From NCBI RefSeq assembly GCF_018881545.1, contig NZ_JACVQD010000001.1, forward strand, positions 1,640,039 through 1,704,038: DNA of 64,000 bases, read 5' to 3'. This document shows positions 26,353 through 34,327 of this stretch, one piece after another; the first letter of the stretch is position 1; each line of letters starts with the position of its first letter. The notes under the pieces were generated by a model. That model saw nothing but the letters and a program-made list of their open reading frames with translations. It was not told the origin of the DNA and searched no databases. This stretch comes from Polynucleobacter alcilacus (GTDB lineage: Bacteria; Pseudomonadota; Gammaproteobacteria; Burkholderiales; Burkholderiaceae). The translations under genes were made by a program, and so were the position numbers.

Positions 26353-26358
26353 TAGACG

Positions 26359-27018
26359 ATGGAACAAACCATTGCCTCTCCAAGAAATTTGCGTCAACAA
26401 GCTTTAGCTGATGCTAGGCGTGAGCATATTTTGAGTGCTGCCAGAGCGGTATTTATCGAATTGGGCTTAGAGGCTGTGAGCATGCGAGAAATAGCAAAGC
26501 GCGCGGGTTATACGGCGGGTGCGATCTACAGCTATTTTGCAAGCAAAGAAGAAATCTATGGTGCTTTACTAGCTGAATCACTCGAGCGTTTAAATAGTTT
26601 TGTGAATCTTGCTGCTGAAGATAGATCCATTGATCAGAAGGATCAGTCTGCCTTTAGAGAGCTACGTAAAAGTGCATTAGCTTTTTATGAGTTTTACCGC
26701 GACAATCCGCGTGATTTAGATTTGGGCTTTTACCTCTTTCAAGGACTTAAGCCTAGAGGCTTAACAAATGAATGGGACTCAGAGTTAAACGCGCGCTTGC
26801 GAGATGCGATGCAACACCAAGAGTTGGCCTTGATCAAGCTAGGGTGTAGTAAAAAAGATCTAGATACAGAGTTAACGGCCATTTTTGCGCACATTGTTGG
26901 CGTGCTATTGCTTAATCACACCGGCCGTATTCGGATGTTTGGTAAGGGTGCTGATGAATTGATCATGCACTACTTGGATAATTTAGAGCTACGTTTGCCT
27001 AAGAAAAATAATCATTAA
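26359..27018 (+). CDS. TetR/AcrR family transcriptional regulator
   Basis: A 219-residue repressor. The N-terminal helix-turn-helix is clear: ILSAARAVFIELGLEAVSM, then MREIAKRAGYTAGAIYSYFASKEEIYGALL (about residues 41-70, cut here across two helices). The C-terminal ligand domain is helical and not recognised. It opens an operon with an isochorismatase-like hydrolase (3 bp apart) and an SDR (41 bp further), and is divergent from the HpaB/AbfD-like gene. It likely binds the 19-bp palindrome upstream of itself. The inducer is unknown, presumably the substrate of these enzymes. Confidence 0.88.
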   Translation: MEQTIASPRNLRQQALADARREHILSAARAVFIELGLEAVSMREIAKRAGYTAGAIYSYFASKEEIYGALLAESLERLNSFVNLAAEDRSIDQKDQSAFRELRKSALAFYEFYRDNPRDLDLGFYLFQGLKPRGLTNEWDSELNARLRDAMQHQELALIKLGCSKKDLDTELTAIFAHIVGVLLLNHTGRIRMFGKGADELIMHYLDNLELRLPKKNNH

Positions 27019-27021
27019 ATA

Positions 27022-27564
27022 ATGTTTAATCAAGATACCAGTGCGCTCGTTTTAGTTGATTATCAAACTCGCCTGATGCCGAGTATTCATGAGGGGGAGG
27101 TAGCTATTGCTGCTGCTCTTTTCCTTGCAAAGGTGGCCCAAGCTTTAGAAATTCCGATCTTGGGAACCGAGCAAAATCCAGACGGGCTTGGACCAAATAC
27201 TGAACGGATTAAAGCGTTTTGTGATCACACGATTGTGAAGCATTCCTTTAATGGGGCTGCAGATGGCTTGGCGACCGCTATCAAGAAAATCAATCCTGCT
27301 ATTACTCAAGTAGTACTGGCTGGTTGTGAAGCGCATGTATGTCTGATGCAAACGGTGCTGGGTTTGCAGGCCATGGGATATGAGGTGGCAGTGGTAACAG
27401 AGGCCTCTGGTAGCAGAAGAGTGGAAGATAAGATGCTAGCTATGAACCGTATGAGTCAGCAAAAAATAGCTATGCTGGGCGCTGAAATGCTCGTCTTTGA
27501 GTGGCTTAAAACCTCGGAGCATCCACAGTTTAAGAATATTTTGCAGCACATCAAGAATAGGTAA
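27022..27564 (+). CDS. Isochorismatase-like cysteine hydrolase (YcaC-like)
   Basis: A 180-residue protein of the cysteine hydrolase family. The catalytic triad is visible: Asp13 in LVLVDYQTRL, Lys73 in IVKHSFNG and Cys107 in GCEAHVCLMQT. The latter cysteine sits at the usual nucleophile position at the start of a helix. Members cleave amides, carbamoyl groups or the isochorismate vinyl ether; the short sequence resembles YcaC, whose substrate is unsettled. It is cytosolic, directly downstream of tetR and upstream of an SDR, so all three probably belong to one inducible catabolic or detoxification unit. Confidence 0.83.
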   Translation: MFNQDTSALVLVDYQTRLMPSIHEGEVAIAAALFLAKVAQALEIPILGTEQNPDGLGPNTERIKAFCDHTIVKHSFNGAADGLATAIKKINPAITQVVLAGCEAHVCLMQTVLGLQAMGYEVAVVTEASGSRRVEDKMLAMNRMSQQKIAMLGAEMLVFEWLKTSEHPQFKNILQHIKNR

Positions 27565-27605
27565 GCTAAGTTATTCATTAAGAAATAGTTATTTAAAGAG
27601 GAAGT

Positions 27606-28376
27606 ATGGAACATACCGTTTTAGTTACTGGTGCAACTGCTGGATTTGGTGAGGCAACCGCGCGTCGTTTTTTATCTCATGGTCATAAAGTGATTGCCGT
27701 TGGCAGAAGAATTGAGCGTCTGAATGCCTTAAGGGCATCACTACCGGAAAGTCAGCAAAGCAAACTGTTGACTATGGTGGTGGATGTGTGCGATAGCGAT
27801 AGGGTAGATAGCTTAGCAGCGGCATTGCCTGCTGAATTTGCTCAGGTCACCATCTTGGTAAACAACGCAGGATTAGCATTAGGTCTAGAGCCAGCCCATA
27901 AAGCGTATTTAAATGATTGGGATCGGATGATTGATACCAACATCAAGGGCTTAGTGCATATGAGTAGGGCTTTCTTGCCAGGTATGGTGGAACGTAAATG
28001 CGGTCATGTCATTAACCTAGGATCAGTGGCTGCAAATTATCCCTACCCAGGCGGCAATGTATATGGTGGTACCAAAGCATTTGTGAAGCAATTTAGTTTG
28101 AATTTGCGCGCTGATCTGATTGGCACTCCAGTGCGCGTCACTTGTATTGAGCCAGGAATGTGTGCTGGTACAGAATTTTCCAATGTACGCTTTAAGGGGG
28201 ATGATGACAAGGCTGGAAAAGTGTATAGCGGCGTCCAGGCATTGAGTGCGGATGAGATAGCTGAAACGATTTATTGGTCAGCAACCCTGCCAAGTCATAT
28301 GAACATTAATGTTTTGGAAGTGATGCCAGTGCAGCAGGCTTTTAGCCCATTCAATATTCACCGAGGTGAGTTTTAG
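27606..28376 (+). CDS. SDR family oxidoreductase (YdfG-like)
   Basis: A 256-residue short-chain dehydrogenase. The nucleotide site VTGATAGFGEATARRF (residues 7-22), NNAG, and the catalytic Tyr153-x3-Lys157 in YGGTKAF are intact. Sequence details (GRRIERLNALR, SVAANYPYPGGNVYGGTKA, NVLEVMPVQQAF) match YdfG, the NADP-dependent 3-hydroxy acid (serine, malonic semialdehyde) dehydrogenase of E. coli. AGAGG lies upstream of the ATG. It is the third gene after tetR and is likely co-regulated with it. The exact substrate is not known. Confidence 0.87.
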   Translation: MEHTVLVTGATAGFGEATARRFLSHGHKVIAVGRRIERLNALRASLPESQQSKLLTMVVDVCDSDRVDSLAAALPAEFAQVTILVNNAGLALGLEPAHKAYLNDWDRMIDTNIKGLVHMSRAFLPGMVERKCGHVINLGSVAANYPYPGGNVYGGTKAFVKQFSLNLRADLIGTPVRVTCIEPGMCAGTEFSNVRFKGDDDKAGKVYSGVQALSADEIAETIYWSATLPSHMNINVLEVMPVQQAFSPFNIHRGEF

Positions 28377-28390
28377 CCTAGCAATGATTG

Positions 28391-28972
28391 TTAGTTAGTG
28401 GATTTTTTCCACTGATAAAACTGGGGATAGACGCGCATGACAACGGAGCCGTCAAAATCCCAAGATTTACAAGTTCCCAAATACAGAGGCGGCTTGTTTT
28501 CATCTGGATCAAATAGAGCCCCAGGAATGGATTGGTAAGCTGCAGTCGCAAGATTATTTAAAAGCTCACGTAAATGAGTGCAGCCTTTAATTCCGCCTAA
28601 ATGCGTTTCAATAGTTTTACGCCAACCCTTGCCGATACGCGCACCAATCAATGCATCCATAGGCGGAATGACTGCGGGACATTCTGGATGAGGGTGGCTA
28701 TCCATAGATACTTCAATGTCTTGAATATGCAGATGACTGTCAACTGTTACGCGTATCCACATATCATGAATCGCTTCGCCCGGCTTCCACGTTTTAGAGC
28801 CAGTAGTAAACGGGTGCGCCTTGATATCGACCAGGTGGCCCTCAATGTCCCATAGTCCATCCTCTCGTGCGTACCCATTAAAAGTAACTTCACGGGTATG
28901 TAGTTGGGTGCGGGTTTTAGGATTGGAGAGCATCGCTGGGTGATTGGTTTGAATGGGGTAAGCCTTCATCAT
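28391..28972 (-). CDS. DUF2889 domain protein
   Basis: A 193-residue cytosolic protein whose core (TREVTFNGYAREDGLWDIEGHLVDIK, given here as two joined halves TREVTFNGYAREDG and LWDIEGHLVDIK; later CTHLRELLNNLATAA) is the DUF2889 family, function unknown to me but often found near aromatic-compound or CoA-ester genes. I prefer the double ATG at 28972/28969. A start at 29047 would add 25 residues of unrelated composition and overlap the start of the divergent rsuA. The gene converges on the YdfG-like SDR with 14 bp between stops. Confidence 0.75.
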   Translation of the reverse strand: MMKAYPIQTNHPAMLSNPKTRTQLHTREVTFNGYAREDGLWDIEGHLVDIKAHPFTTGSKTWKPGEAIHDMWIRVTVDSHLHIQDIEVSMDSHPHPECPAVIPPMDALIGARIGKGWRKTIETHLGGIKGCTHLRELLNNLATAAYQSIPGALFDPDENKPPLYLGTCKSWDFDGSVVMRVYPQFYQWKKSTN

Positions 28973-29040
28973 AATGGCTTGCTTATGAACTTGTGCGGAT
29001 GCCGCTAAATAGCTGTTCTCTGTAGTATTCTTTCCTGCAT

Positions 29041-29766
29041 ATGGCAAAACCTATTTCATTAGAAAAGATTCTGTTTAGTCAAGGCTTTGGTACACGACGC
29101 TACTGTAGTGATCTGGTGTATGCCGATCTCATCAAGGTGAACGGTGTTCTAGCACTTGATCCAGAAGAGCGAATTCCTACTGAGGGCCTCGTTTTAAATG
29201 TCGAAGGCAAGGATTGGGAGTATCACGAAAAGGCTTACATTGCCTTTAATAAGCCAGCTAATTATGAGTGCTCCCATAAAACTACCCATCATCCGAGTGT
29301 ATATAGTTTGCTACCCGCACCATTTGTGGAGAGGGGTTTGCAGTGTGTTGGGCGTCTTGATTACGACACGACAGGCTTGCTGCTCATTTCTGACGATGGG
29401 CAATTTATCCACAAAATGACAACGCCCAAGAAAAACATTGGCAAGGTTTACGAAATTACTACTCCTGATCCTATTACGCAAAGTCAAATAGACCATTTGC
29501 TAAAAGGCGTGATGTTAGAAGATGATCCGAAGCCTTGCTTCGCTGCAGCCTGCAAACTTCTGTCAGAAAATTGCTTGGCCATGACCATAGTTGAAGGGCG
29601 TTATCATCAAGTAAAGCGCATGATGGCTGCAGTAGGTAATCACGTTGCAAAATTGCATCGTGTAGAGATTGGCGCTTATGTGATGCCGCTAGATTTGGCG
29701 GAAGGTGAGTGGCGCTGGCTTTACCCGGATGATTTAAAAGCACTTTCAAAGCGTATTGAGGTCTAA
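29041..29766 (+). CDS. rsuA: 16S rRNA pseudouridine synthase RsuA
   Basis: A 241-residue pseudouridine synthase of the RsuA/RluE group. An N-terminal S4 domain (SLEKILFSQGFGTRRYC... VNGV) binds RNA; catalytic Asp107 lies in GRLDYDTTGLLL; VEGRYHQVKRM is the third family motif. RsuA modifies U516 of 16S rRNA, RluE/RluF modify 23S rRNA; the length and S4 domain favour RsuA. The pterin dehydratase gene begins immediately after its stop. Confidence 0.87.
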   Translation: MAKPISLEKILFSQGFGTRRYCSDLVYADLIKVNGVLALDPEERIPTEGLVLNVEGKDWEYHEKAYIAFNKPANYECSHKTTHHPSVYSLLPAPFVERGLQCVGRLDYDTTGLLLISDDGQFIHKMTTPKKNIGKVYEITTPDPITQSQIDHLLKGVMLEDDPKPCFAAACKLLSENCLAMTIVEGRYHQVKRMMAAVGNHVAKLHRVEIGAYVMPLDLAEGEWRWLYPDDLKALSKRIEV

Positions 29767-30066
29767 ATGAAGAATGCATTACTAGCGGAAAACTTCGATT
29801 TTCAGAACAACATCCCTTTGTGGCAGCTCGATTCTGGGCGCAAAACGATTTCACAACACTTTGTATTTGAAAACTTCAAACAGGCTTTTGAGTTTATGAC
29901 CCTATGTGCGCAGTACGCCGAAGAGATTGACCATCATCCTGACTGGTCAAATTCTTGGAATAAGGTGATGGTGCAACTCACTACCCATTCCTTCAATGGC
30001 TTAAGTGAGTTGGATATTGCAATGGCAAAAGCAATGGATACTTTTGCCTTAAAGCTAAAATCCTAA
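29767..30066 (+). CDS. phhB: 4a-hydroxytetrahydrobiopterin dehydratase (pterin carbinolamine dehydratase)
   Basis: A 99-residue protein with the diagnostic EEIDHHPDWSN and the C-terminal LSELDIAMAKAMD. The enzyme dehydrates 4a-hydroxy-tetrahydropterin formed by aromatic amino acid hydroxylases; in bacteria without such a hydroxylase it may act in pterin recycling or molybdopterin metabolism. No phenylalanine hydroxylase is in this window. Its ATG follows the rsuA stop directly, which suggests co-transcription. Confidence 0.88.
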   Translation: MKNALLAENFDFQNNIPLWQLDSGRKTISQHFVFENFKQAFEFMTLCAQYAEEIDHHPDWSNSWNKVMVQLTTHSFNGLSELDIAMAKAMDTFALKLKS

Positions 30067-30072
30067 GAGCAG

Positions 30073-30288
30073 TTAGTGCTCATCACCCTCGTAATCTTCT
30101 TCGTTGATACTCATCAAGATGGTAGCGAGTAGACCGTAAACAACCTCGGTAGAGATCATGCCATCTTCATCGAGCTCATCAATTAAGTCGTTCAAACAAT
30201 CTTCCGTAGGCTCGTTGAGTAAAGTCATCGCGCATTCACACCCATAGTCAAAATCTTCATCGGTCTGGGTTTGGTCTTCGGTAGTCAT
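30073..30288 (-). CDS. Small acidic protein of unknown function
   Basis: A 71-residue, extremely acidic protein (TEDQTQTDEDFDYG at the start, NEEDYEGDEH at the end) with two cysteines close together in YGCECAM. I do not recognise it. The middle segment VVYGLLATILMSI is hydrophobic and might form a helix in a small dimer. It is convergent with phhB, 6 bp between stops, and divergent from the IorA-like gene. The clear ORF and its position filling the gap between genes support its being real, but no function can be given. Confidence 0.55.
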   Translation of the reverse strand: MTTEDQTQTDEDFDYGCECAMTLLNEPTEDCLNDLIDELDEDGMISTEVVYGLLATILMSINEEDYEGDEH

Positions 30289-30432
30289 ATTTATCCTTAA
30301 TTGAGGCTTTAGGATAGCAAATTACCGCTCAATTCGATAGACCCAGCACCCGATCTAGATGAAATTCATGTGCGTCTGCAAAAATCCAAGAATGATTTAT
30401 AGTATTTTGAGAATAAAAAGATAGGAGACAGC

Positions 30433-30930
30433 ATGCAATTAAACGTCAATGGTCAAATACATAATATTGAAGCTGAACCCAATATGCCCTTATTGTGGGC
30501 TATTCGTGAGCTTGTCGGCTTAACTGGTACGAAGTATGGTTGTGGTGTCGGACAATGCGGATCATGCACTGTCTATCTCAATGGCGAGCCGATTCGCTCA
30601 TGTTCTGTGCCAGTCTCTGTTGTTGGCAATGCCAAAATTACGACGATTGAGGCACTGTCAAAAAATAATACGCATCCGGTGCAACAGGCGTGGATCGCGC
30701 TAGATGTTCCGCAATGTGGCTACTGCCAGTCAGGGCAAGTGATGGCAGCCGCCGCTCTATTAAAAAGAGTTCCCAAACCCACTGATGCAGATATTGACCA
30801 GGCCATGTCAAATGTGTGTCGGTGCGGTACTTATCAAAAGATACGAGATGGCATTCATGTCGCCTCGGGTCAAAAGAAATTAGCAGATGTCCTGGCGCAG
30901 TATGACGCCACTCTCGCGACACGCGGTTAA
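30433..30930 (+). CDS. iorA: 2Fe-2S subunit of a xanthine-dehydrogenase-family enzyme (IorA-like)
   Basis: A 165-residue iron-sulfur subunit. The first cluster is bound by GCGVGQCGSC plus a later Cys in PIRSC; the second by CGYCQSGQ and CRCGTY. This two-cluster layout is that of the small subunit of isoquinoline 1-oxidoreductase and related aldehyde oxidoreductases. AGGAGA lies four bases before the ATG. It is followed by the large molybdenum subunit after only 10 bp. It passes electrons from the Mo centre to an acceptor, probably a cytochrome, which is not encoded here. Confidence 0.88.
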   Translation: MQLNVNGQIHNIEAEPNMPLLWAIRELVGLTGTKYGCGVGQCGSCTVYLNGEPIRSCSVPVSVVGNAKITTIEALSKNNTHPVQQAWIALDVPQCGYCQSGQVMAAAALLKRVPKPTDADIDQAMSNVCRCGTYQKIRDGIHVASGQKKLADVLAQYDATLATRG

Positions 30931-30940
30931 GGAGATAAAT

Positions 30941-33172
30941 ATGACATCAAATACGCAAAACAAGGAATTGGAAAATACCTCTCGTCGAGATTTTATTATC
31001 AAGGGCACGTTGGTTGGCGGTGGCTTAATGTTGGGTGTGGGTGCGATGCCGGATCTAGTTTTTGCACAAACAGCTAGTCAATATGATCACAATTCCCCCA
31101 CAAAATACGGCGATGCTGAGGTAAATGCTTGGGTCAGTATTAAGCCTGATGAAACCGTGATCATCAGAATTGCTCGTTCAGAGATGGGGCAGGGAACGCG
31201 GACTGGTTTAGCGCAACTGGTCACAGAAGAACTCGAGTGCAACTGGAGGAAAGTGAAAACCCAGTCTGCAACACCAGGCCAGAGTTTGGTGCGTAAACGG
31301 GTATGGGGCGAGCACGGCACTGGTGGCAGCCGTGGCATTCGGATTTCTGAAGATTATGTACGCCGTGGTGCAGCAGCAGCTCGTATCATGCTTTTGGAAG
31401 CTGCGGCCAAACAATGGAATGTGCCTGTTGCTGAGTTGAAGGTAGATAAAGGCGTCATTACCCATATTCCAACAGGGCGCAAAACCACTTATGGAAAAGT
31501 TGCGGAGTTAGCGTCCACCTTAACTCCACCCGATCCTAAATCCATCACCTTGAGGGATCCGAGGGACTGGAGAGTCGCTGGCCAGCCTTATGCGCGGATT
31601 GATACCGCTAATAAGGTCAATGGCACAAAAGTGTACGGTGTTGATTTGCAGCTCCCAGGCATGCTTTGCGCCTCTGTGAAGTCTTGCCCTGTATTTGGTG
31701 GCAAGTTGGTAAGTTATGACGAAGCCAATGCGATGACCTATAAAGGCGTTAAGGGTGTAGTCAAGATTAATGACAGCACTCTGGCAGTAGTAGCTGATAC
31801 CTGGTGGCATGCGAATACCGCTTTAAATGCAATGCCGATAGTTTGGAATGAGGGCAAGGATGCAGCCGTTTCTCAGGATGGGATCGATAAAATGCTGCGC
31901 AGTGGCTTAGATGAAGAAGGTGATTTTTGGCAGCGCAAAGAAGGTGATGCACCTGCTGCTATCAGTGGCTCCAATAAAAAAGTCGAGGCCATTTATTACA
32001 CACCCTATCGCGCTCACGTCACTATGGAGCCCATGAATGCCACCGTCAAAATTAGTGGTGATCGTGCAGAGGCTTGGGTACCTACGCAAAATGGTGAGGG
32101 TTCGCATGCAGCACTCTCTGAAGCCACTGGTTTTCCTTTAGAGAATTGTGAAATCTATAAATTGGACTCTGGTTGTGGCTTAGGTCGTCGCGGGTCTACG
32201 CAGGATTTCACGACTTATGCAGCTAAAGTGGCGCAAAAATATCCCGGCGTTCCAGTAAAGGTGATTTGGAGCCGAGAAGAAGATATGACGCACGACTTTT
32301 ACCATCCTATCGCCATGGCCAAAATGACAGCTGGTCTAGATACTGCTGGCAATCTCACTGGAATGCATATCAAAGTAGCTGGGCAATCTATTAATGCCAC
32401 GCTTGCCCCAGCAGCAATTAAGAACGGTAAGGATGAGCGTCAGCTACAGGGCTTTTATGAGAAGGGTCCTGATGCACAATTAGGCTATACATTCCCAACG
32501 CTGCTGACAGAATATGTCATGAAGAATACCCATGTGCCTGTTGGTCCGTGGCGTGGTGTGAATACCAATCAAAACGGTATTTTTATGGAATGCTTTATGG
32601 ACGAATGTGCCAAGGCTGCAGGCAAAGACCCGGTGCAATTTAGGCAGGCACTCATGCAAAGTCACCCCAAGCATTTGGGTGTCTTAAATGCAGCCGCTAA
32701 GAAGGCAAACTGGGATAAGCCATTACCTTCTGGAACATACCGTGGGGTAGCTCAATTCATGGGATACGCCAGTTATTCTGCTTGTGTAGCTGAGGTTTCA
32801 GTCAACAATAATGTAGTCAATATTAGCCGTTTAGTCTTTGCATTAAATTGTGGACATGTTGTTAATCCCTATTTGACGCGTGAACAAATTGAGGGTTCAG
32901 TAGCGATGGCATTAGGCGCCATATTTAACCCAGAGATTACTGTAGAGAACGGGCGCATTAAGCAAAAAAATCTGGATACCTATCCCTTACTCAAGTTAGC
33001 CTCCACCCCAAGAATCGAAAGTGTCTTAGTGCCTACATACGATTTCTGGGGAGGGGTAGGTGAGCCCACAATCTGTGTCGTGGGTCCAGCAGTGGCTAAT
33101 GCCATCTCTGCAGCAATTGGGCGACCTGTTCGAAACTTTCCGCTTAGCAAAGAAGGTTTGAGCTTGGCCTAA
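30941..33172 (+). CDS. iorB: Molybdenum-binding subunit of a xanthine-dehydrogenase-family enzyme (IorB-like)
   Basis: A 743-residue large subunit. The ATG at 30941 is chosen because AAGGAG lies six bases upstream and the protein then begins with a Tat-type signal (NTSRRDFIIKGTLVGGG), whereas the in-frame start at 30887 would bury it. Motifs for the molybdopterin-cytosine-dinucleotide site include GQGTRTGLAQLV and GGSRG, and GVGEP near the C-terminus carries the catalytic Glu. Known members oxidise isoquinoline, nicotinate or aldehydes; I cannot tell which applies. With a Tat signal on this subunit, the folded heterodimer is probably exported to the periplasm, the small subunit being carried along. 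Confidence 0.87.
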   Translation: MTSNTQNKELENTSRRDFIIKGTLVGGGLMLGVGAMPDLVFAQTASQYDHNSPTKYGDAEVNAWVSIKPDETVIIRIARSEMGQGTRTGLAQLVTEELECNWRKVKTQSATPGQSLVRKRVWGEHGTGGSRGIRISEDYVRRGAAAARIMLLEAAAKQWNVPVAELKVDKGVITHIPTGRKTTYGKVAELASTLTPPDPKSITLRDPRDWRVAGQPYARIDTANKVNGTKVYGVDLQLPGMLCASVKSCPVFGGKLVSYDEANAMTYKGVKGVVKINDSTLAVVADTWWHANTALNAMPIVWNEGKDAAVSQDGIDKMLRSGLDEEGDFWQRKEGDAPAAISGSNKKVEAIYYTPYRAHVTMEPMNATVKISGDRAEAWVPTQNGEGSHAALSEATGFPLENCEIYKLDSGCGLGRRGSTQDFTTYAAKVAQKYPGVPVKVIWSREEDMTHDFYHPIAMAKMTAGLDTAGNLTGMHIKVAGQSINATLAPAAIKNGKDERQLQGFYEKGPDAQLGYTFPTLLTEYVMKNTHVPVGPWRGVNTNQNGIFMECFMDECAKAAGKDPVQFRQALMQSHPKHLGVLNAAAKKANWDKPLPSGTYRGVAQFMGYASYSACVAEVSVNNNVVNISRLVFALNCGHVVNPYLTREQIEGSVAMALGAIFNPEITVENGRIKQKNLDTYPLLKLASTPRIESVLVPTYDFWGGVGEPTICVVGPAVANAISAAIGRPVRNFPLSKEGLSLA

Positions 33173-33197
33173 CTTTAGGGCTAAGTTAAAACCTGTC

Positions 33198-33229
33198 ACG
33201 ACCCATCAGATGTTTGATGGGTCGTTTAA
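33198..33229 (+). terminator. Hairpin after iorB, possible terminator
   Basis: ACGACCCATCA and TGATGGGTCGT form a perfect 11-bp stem with a six-base loop. The T run after it is short (TTTAAT), and the next ATG is 10 bp away, so termination may be partial. Confidence 0.6.
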
Positions 33230-33238
33230 TATGCGTTT

Positions 33239-33841
33239 ATGACGTATTTAAAAAGCGCTGTATTTCTACTCTCTCTACTACCTTTAGGGCGCTTAGTCTG
33301 GTTTGGCTACCAAGGAGATCTTGGCGCCAATCCGATTGAATGGATTACCCGATCTACGGGCACTTGGGCACTCATCTTTTTATGTATTACTTTAGCAATG
33401 ACCCCTTTAAGGCTCATCACGGGATGGGCTGCCTGGATCAAATTGCGGCGTATGTTTGGTCTCTTTTGTTTTTTCTATGCTGCGATCCATTTTTCAATTT
33501 GGTTTTGGTTGGATCAAAATCTTGATCTACAGGCAATGTGGGCTGATGTTATCAAGCGCCCTTTTATTACGATGGGATTTACATCATTTGTATTGCTTAT
33601 CCCATTAGCCTTAAGTTCAAATCATTGGGCAGTACGAAAGCTTGGAAGGCATTGGTCTGCATTGCATAAATTAATTTATGTGATTGCGTGTACGGCCATA
33701 ATCCATTACTGGTGGCATAAAGCGGGTAAAAATGATTTAGATACCGTCATGATCTATGCCGCAGTGATTTTGGTGCTTTTAGCATTTCGACTACCGATGG
33801 TCAGGAAGCGCTTATCACTTTTACGCAGGCACTTTATTTAA
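33239..33841 (+). CDS. msrQ: Heme-binding membrane subunit MsrQ (YedZ)
   Basis: A 200-residue membrane protein of the ferric-reductase-like family with six hydrophobic segments. Histidines in YAAIHFSIWFW, ALHKLIYV and IIHYWWHKA are positioned as heme b ligands as in YedZ. MsrQ passes electrons from quinol or cytosolic flavin to MsrP in the periplasm. The first helix (FLLSLLPLGRLVWFGY) and STGTWALIFLCITLAMTPLR are typical. It is not linked to msrP (23148) but follows the IorAB genes, so regulation of the two parts may differ. Confidence 0.9.
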   Translation: MTYLKSAVFLLSLLPLGRLVWFGYQGDLGANPIEWITRSTGTWALIFLCITLAMTPLRLITGWAAWIKLRRMFGLFCFFYAAIHFSIWFWLDQNLDLQAMWADVIKRPFITMGFTSFVLLIPLALSSNHWAVRKLGRHWSALHKLIYVIACTAIIHYWWHKAGKNDLDTVMIYAAVILVLLAFRLPMVRKRLSLLRRHFI

Positions 33842-33870
33842 GCCATTTTTTTGTACTCTAAAATAGGTAG

Positions 33871-34194
33871 ATGAAACTCAACTCAATCAAATCTAGCTAT
33901 TTCCTGCTCTTAATGGGCGTATCACTTACAACAATGGGGCAGACTAGTTCGGGTATGACAACGTATTCGCCCTATACCCCCGAACAGATTAGAGAATTTA
34001 ATAATCAATCGATCTCGCCAGTTGAGGGGCCATTTGGCCCGGTCAACCCTAACGCTGAACAACAGCGTGCGGCTCAAAGGCAATCCATAGATGCCAAATA
34101 CTATCGTCAATCTACGGGCGAAGAAGAGGCAGAGGCTTTGGAAACAGAGTCTGCCGAGCCCTATCAGCCAATGAAACCGGTATTAACGTTTTAA
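33871..34194 (+). CDS. Small secreted protein of unknown function
   Basis: A 107-residue protein with a signal peptide (SSYFLLLMGVSLTTMGQTS) and a mature part rich in Pro, Gln and Glu (YSPYTPEQIREFNNQS; EEEAEALETESAEP). It looks intrinsically disordered, with no cysteines after the signal and no motif I can name. It follows msrQ by 29 bp in the same direction and may share its transcript. Function unknown. Confidence 0.6.
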   Translation: MKLNSIKSSYFLLLMGVSLTTMGQTSSGMTTYSPYTPEQIREFNNQSISPVEGPFGPVNPNAEQQRAAQRQSIDAKYYRQSTGEEEAEALETESAEPYQPMKPVLTF

Positions 34195-34327
34195 GTCTTA
34201 GTGTTCCCCAGTTCGCATGAACCGTAGTGAGGTATTAAACGCATATACGACTGTTTTACCGCCGCAAAATACTACAGACGAAGGGGGCTGGTAATATTAG
34301 CCCTATATTTTAGAAAGATGACTATCC

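Noticed and set aside
28973..29047. Upstream start for the DUF2889 protein
   Set aside because: It overlaps the divergent rsuA start and the added residues do not resemble the family.
30887..30940. Longer start for the IorB-like subunit inside iorA
   Set aside because: The ATG at 30941 has AAGGAG and gives a clean Tat signal.
34217..34294. 25-codon frame starting MNRSEVLNAY between the secreted protein and the parvulin gene
   Set aside because: There is no Shine-Dalgarno sequence and it is too short to judge; kept only as a remark.
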